Shown: in pieces, positions 14,109 to 14,219 of the stretch
Position numbering within the stretch: the first letter of the stretch is position 1
How the letters are laid out: the number at the start of each line of letters is the position of its first letter
Assembly (NCBI GenBank): GCA_964390645.1
Contig: CAYMLL010000207.1
Span: 1-14,219, forward strand
Direction of reading: 5' to 3'
Origin: CAYMLL01 sp964390645
GTDB taxonomy: Bacteria; Planctomycetota; UBA8108
Length of the DNA stretch: 14,219 nt
Made by a program: the position numbers and the translations under genes
The notes under the pieces: generated by a model
The model's database searches: none
Seen by the model: the letters and a program-made list of their open reading frames with translations, nothing else
What the model was told of the DNA's origin: nothing

Positions 14109-14219
14109 CCTGTTTGCGAGAGTGCCGGGTTGGAGGGAAGTCCGGTCAGCGACGGTGGGGCTCCGTTGCCGGTGACGGTGTTGCCGGTGACGGTGTTGCC
14201 GGTGACGGTGTTGCCGGTG
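14105..14219 (-). CDS. Possible 3' end of a gene with TVTGN pentapeptide repeats, truncated
   Basis: One minus-strand frame is open from the window edge to a TGA at 14105-14107, which overlaps the GH97 ATG as ATGA, a classic translational-coupling arrangement. Its 37 visible residues are TGN, three TVTGN repeats, then GAPPSLTGLPSNPALSQTG. The repeat codons are all C-ending in this frame. If real, it is the low-complexity tail of a protein co-transcribed with GH97. The alternative is a noncoding minisatellite in the GH97 promoter region; a TGA near a start by chance is not rare in GC-rich DNA. Confidence 0.35.
   Translation of the reverse strand, partial: TGNTVTGNTVTGNTVTGNGAPPSLTGLPSNPALSQTG
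14166..14219. repeat. 15-bp tandem repeat, 3.6 copies reaching the window edge
   Basis: The unit TTGCCGGTGACGGTG occurs at 14166-14180, 14181-14195 and 14196-14210 with no mismatch, and the first 9 bases of a fourth copy reach 14219. The array therefore probably continues outside the window. The 15-bp period equals five codons (TVTGN on the minus strand, LPVTV on the plus strand). Perfect identity between copies implies recent expansion or active slippage. Confidence 0.95.

Noticed and set aside
14166..14219. Reading the tandem repeat as a CRISPR array
   Set aside because: The 15-bp units are directly adjacent with no spacers, and no cas gene is present.

Overview
The window is GC-rich (roughly two thirds G+C by eye). 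It reads as an accessory polysaccharide-degradation region from a planctomycete-like bacterium, probably Planctomycetota, with Verrucomicrobiota or a relative as the alternative. The main evidence is two copies of a gene pair typical of those groups: a secreted multi-domain protein with planctomycete-type cytochrome c motifs (PSCyt1/PSD3/PSD5/PSD4/PSCyt3/PSD2, formerly DUF1587/1595/1592/1588/1585), followed by a Tat-exported DUF1552 (HXXSHH) protein. Shine-Dalgarno sequences are weak or absent at most starts. No tRNA, rRNA, CRISPR array, transposase or integrase was seen.

Layout. Positions 1-210 (minus) hold the 5' end of a gene cut by the window edge, encoding a Tat-like signal peptide. Positions 211-899 have no convincing gene but several hairpins, the strongest (795-831) just past the end of the minus-strand operon. 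Positions 900-6159 (minus), in transcription order, carry a CE15 glucuronoyl-esterase-like enzyme, an 826-residue cytochrome/PSD protein and a DUF1552 protein. Positions 6160-6927 are a long divergent intergenic region with a 16-bp perfect palindrome and a 12-bp-stem hairpin. Positions 6928-10501 (plus) carry a second, shorter cytochrome/PSD protein and a second DUF1552 protein with an extra C-terminal domain. A large inverted repeat at 10501-10550 separates these from 10607-14108 (minus), where a GH97 glycoside hydrolase is followed by a sialate-O-acetylesterase-family SGNH esterase. At the right edge a 15-bp tandem repeat may encode the TVTGN-repeat tail of another gene, whose stop overlaps the GH97 start.

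Working together. All seven complete gene products carry export signals and would act outside the cytoplasm. The three enzymes fit debranching of a plant- or algal-type heteroglycan: CE15 cleaves glucuronoyl esters, the SGNH esterase removes acetyl groups, and GH97 removes alpha-linked glucose or galactose. The two diheme-type cytochrome/DUF1552 pairs have no established biochemical role. Their placement around a CE15 gene suggests a redox function coupled to glycan breakdown, which is inference. The most notable observations are the twin, structurally divergent cytochrome/DUF1552 pairs, a Gln at the usual CE15 catalytic-acid position, an atypical GH97 catalytic region, and two similar 16-bp palindromes about 95 bp upstream of two gene starts.
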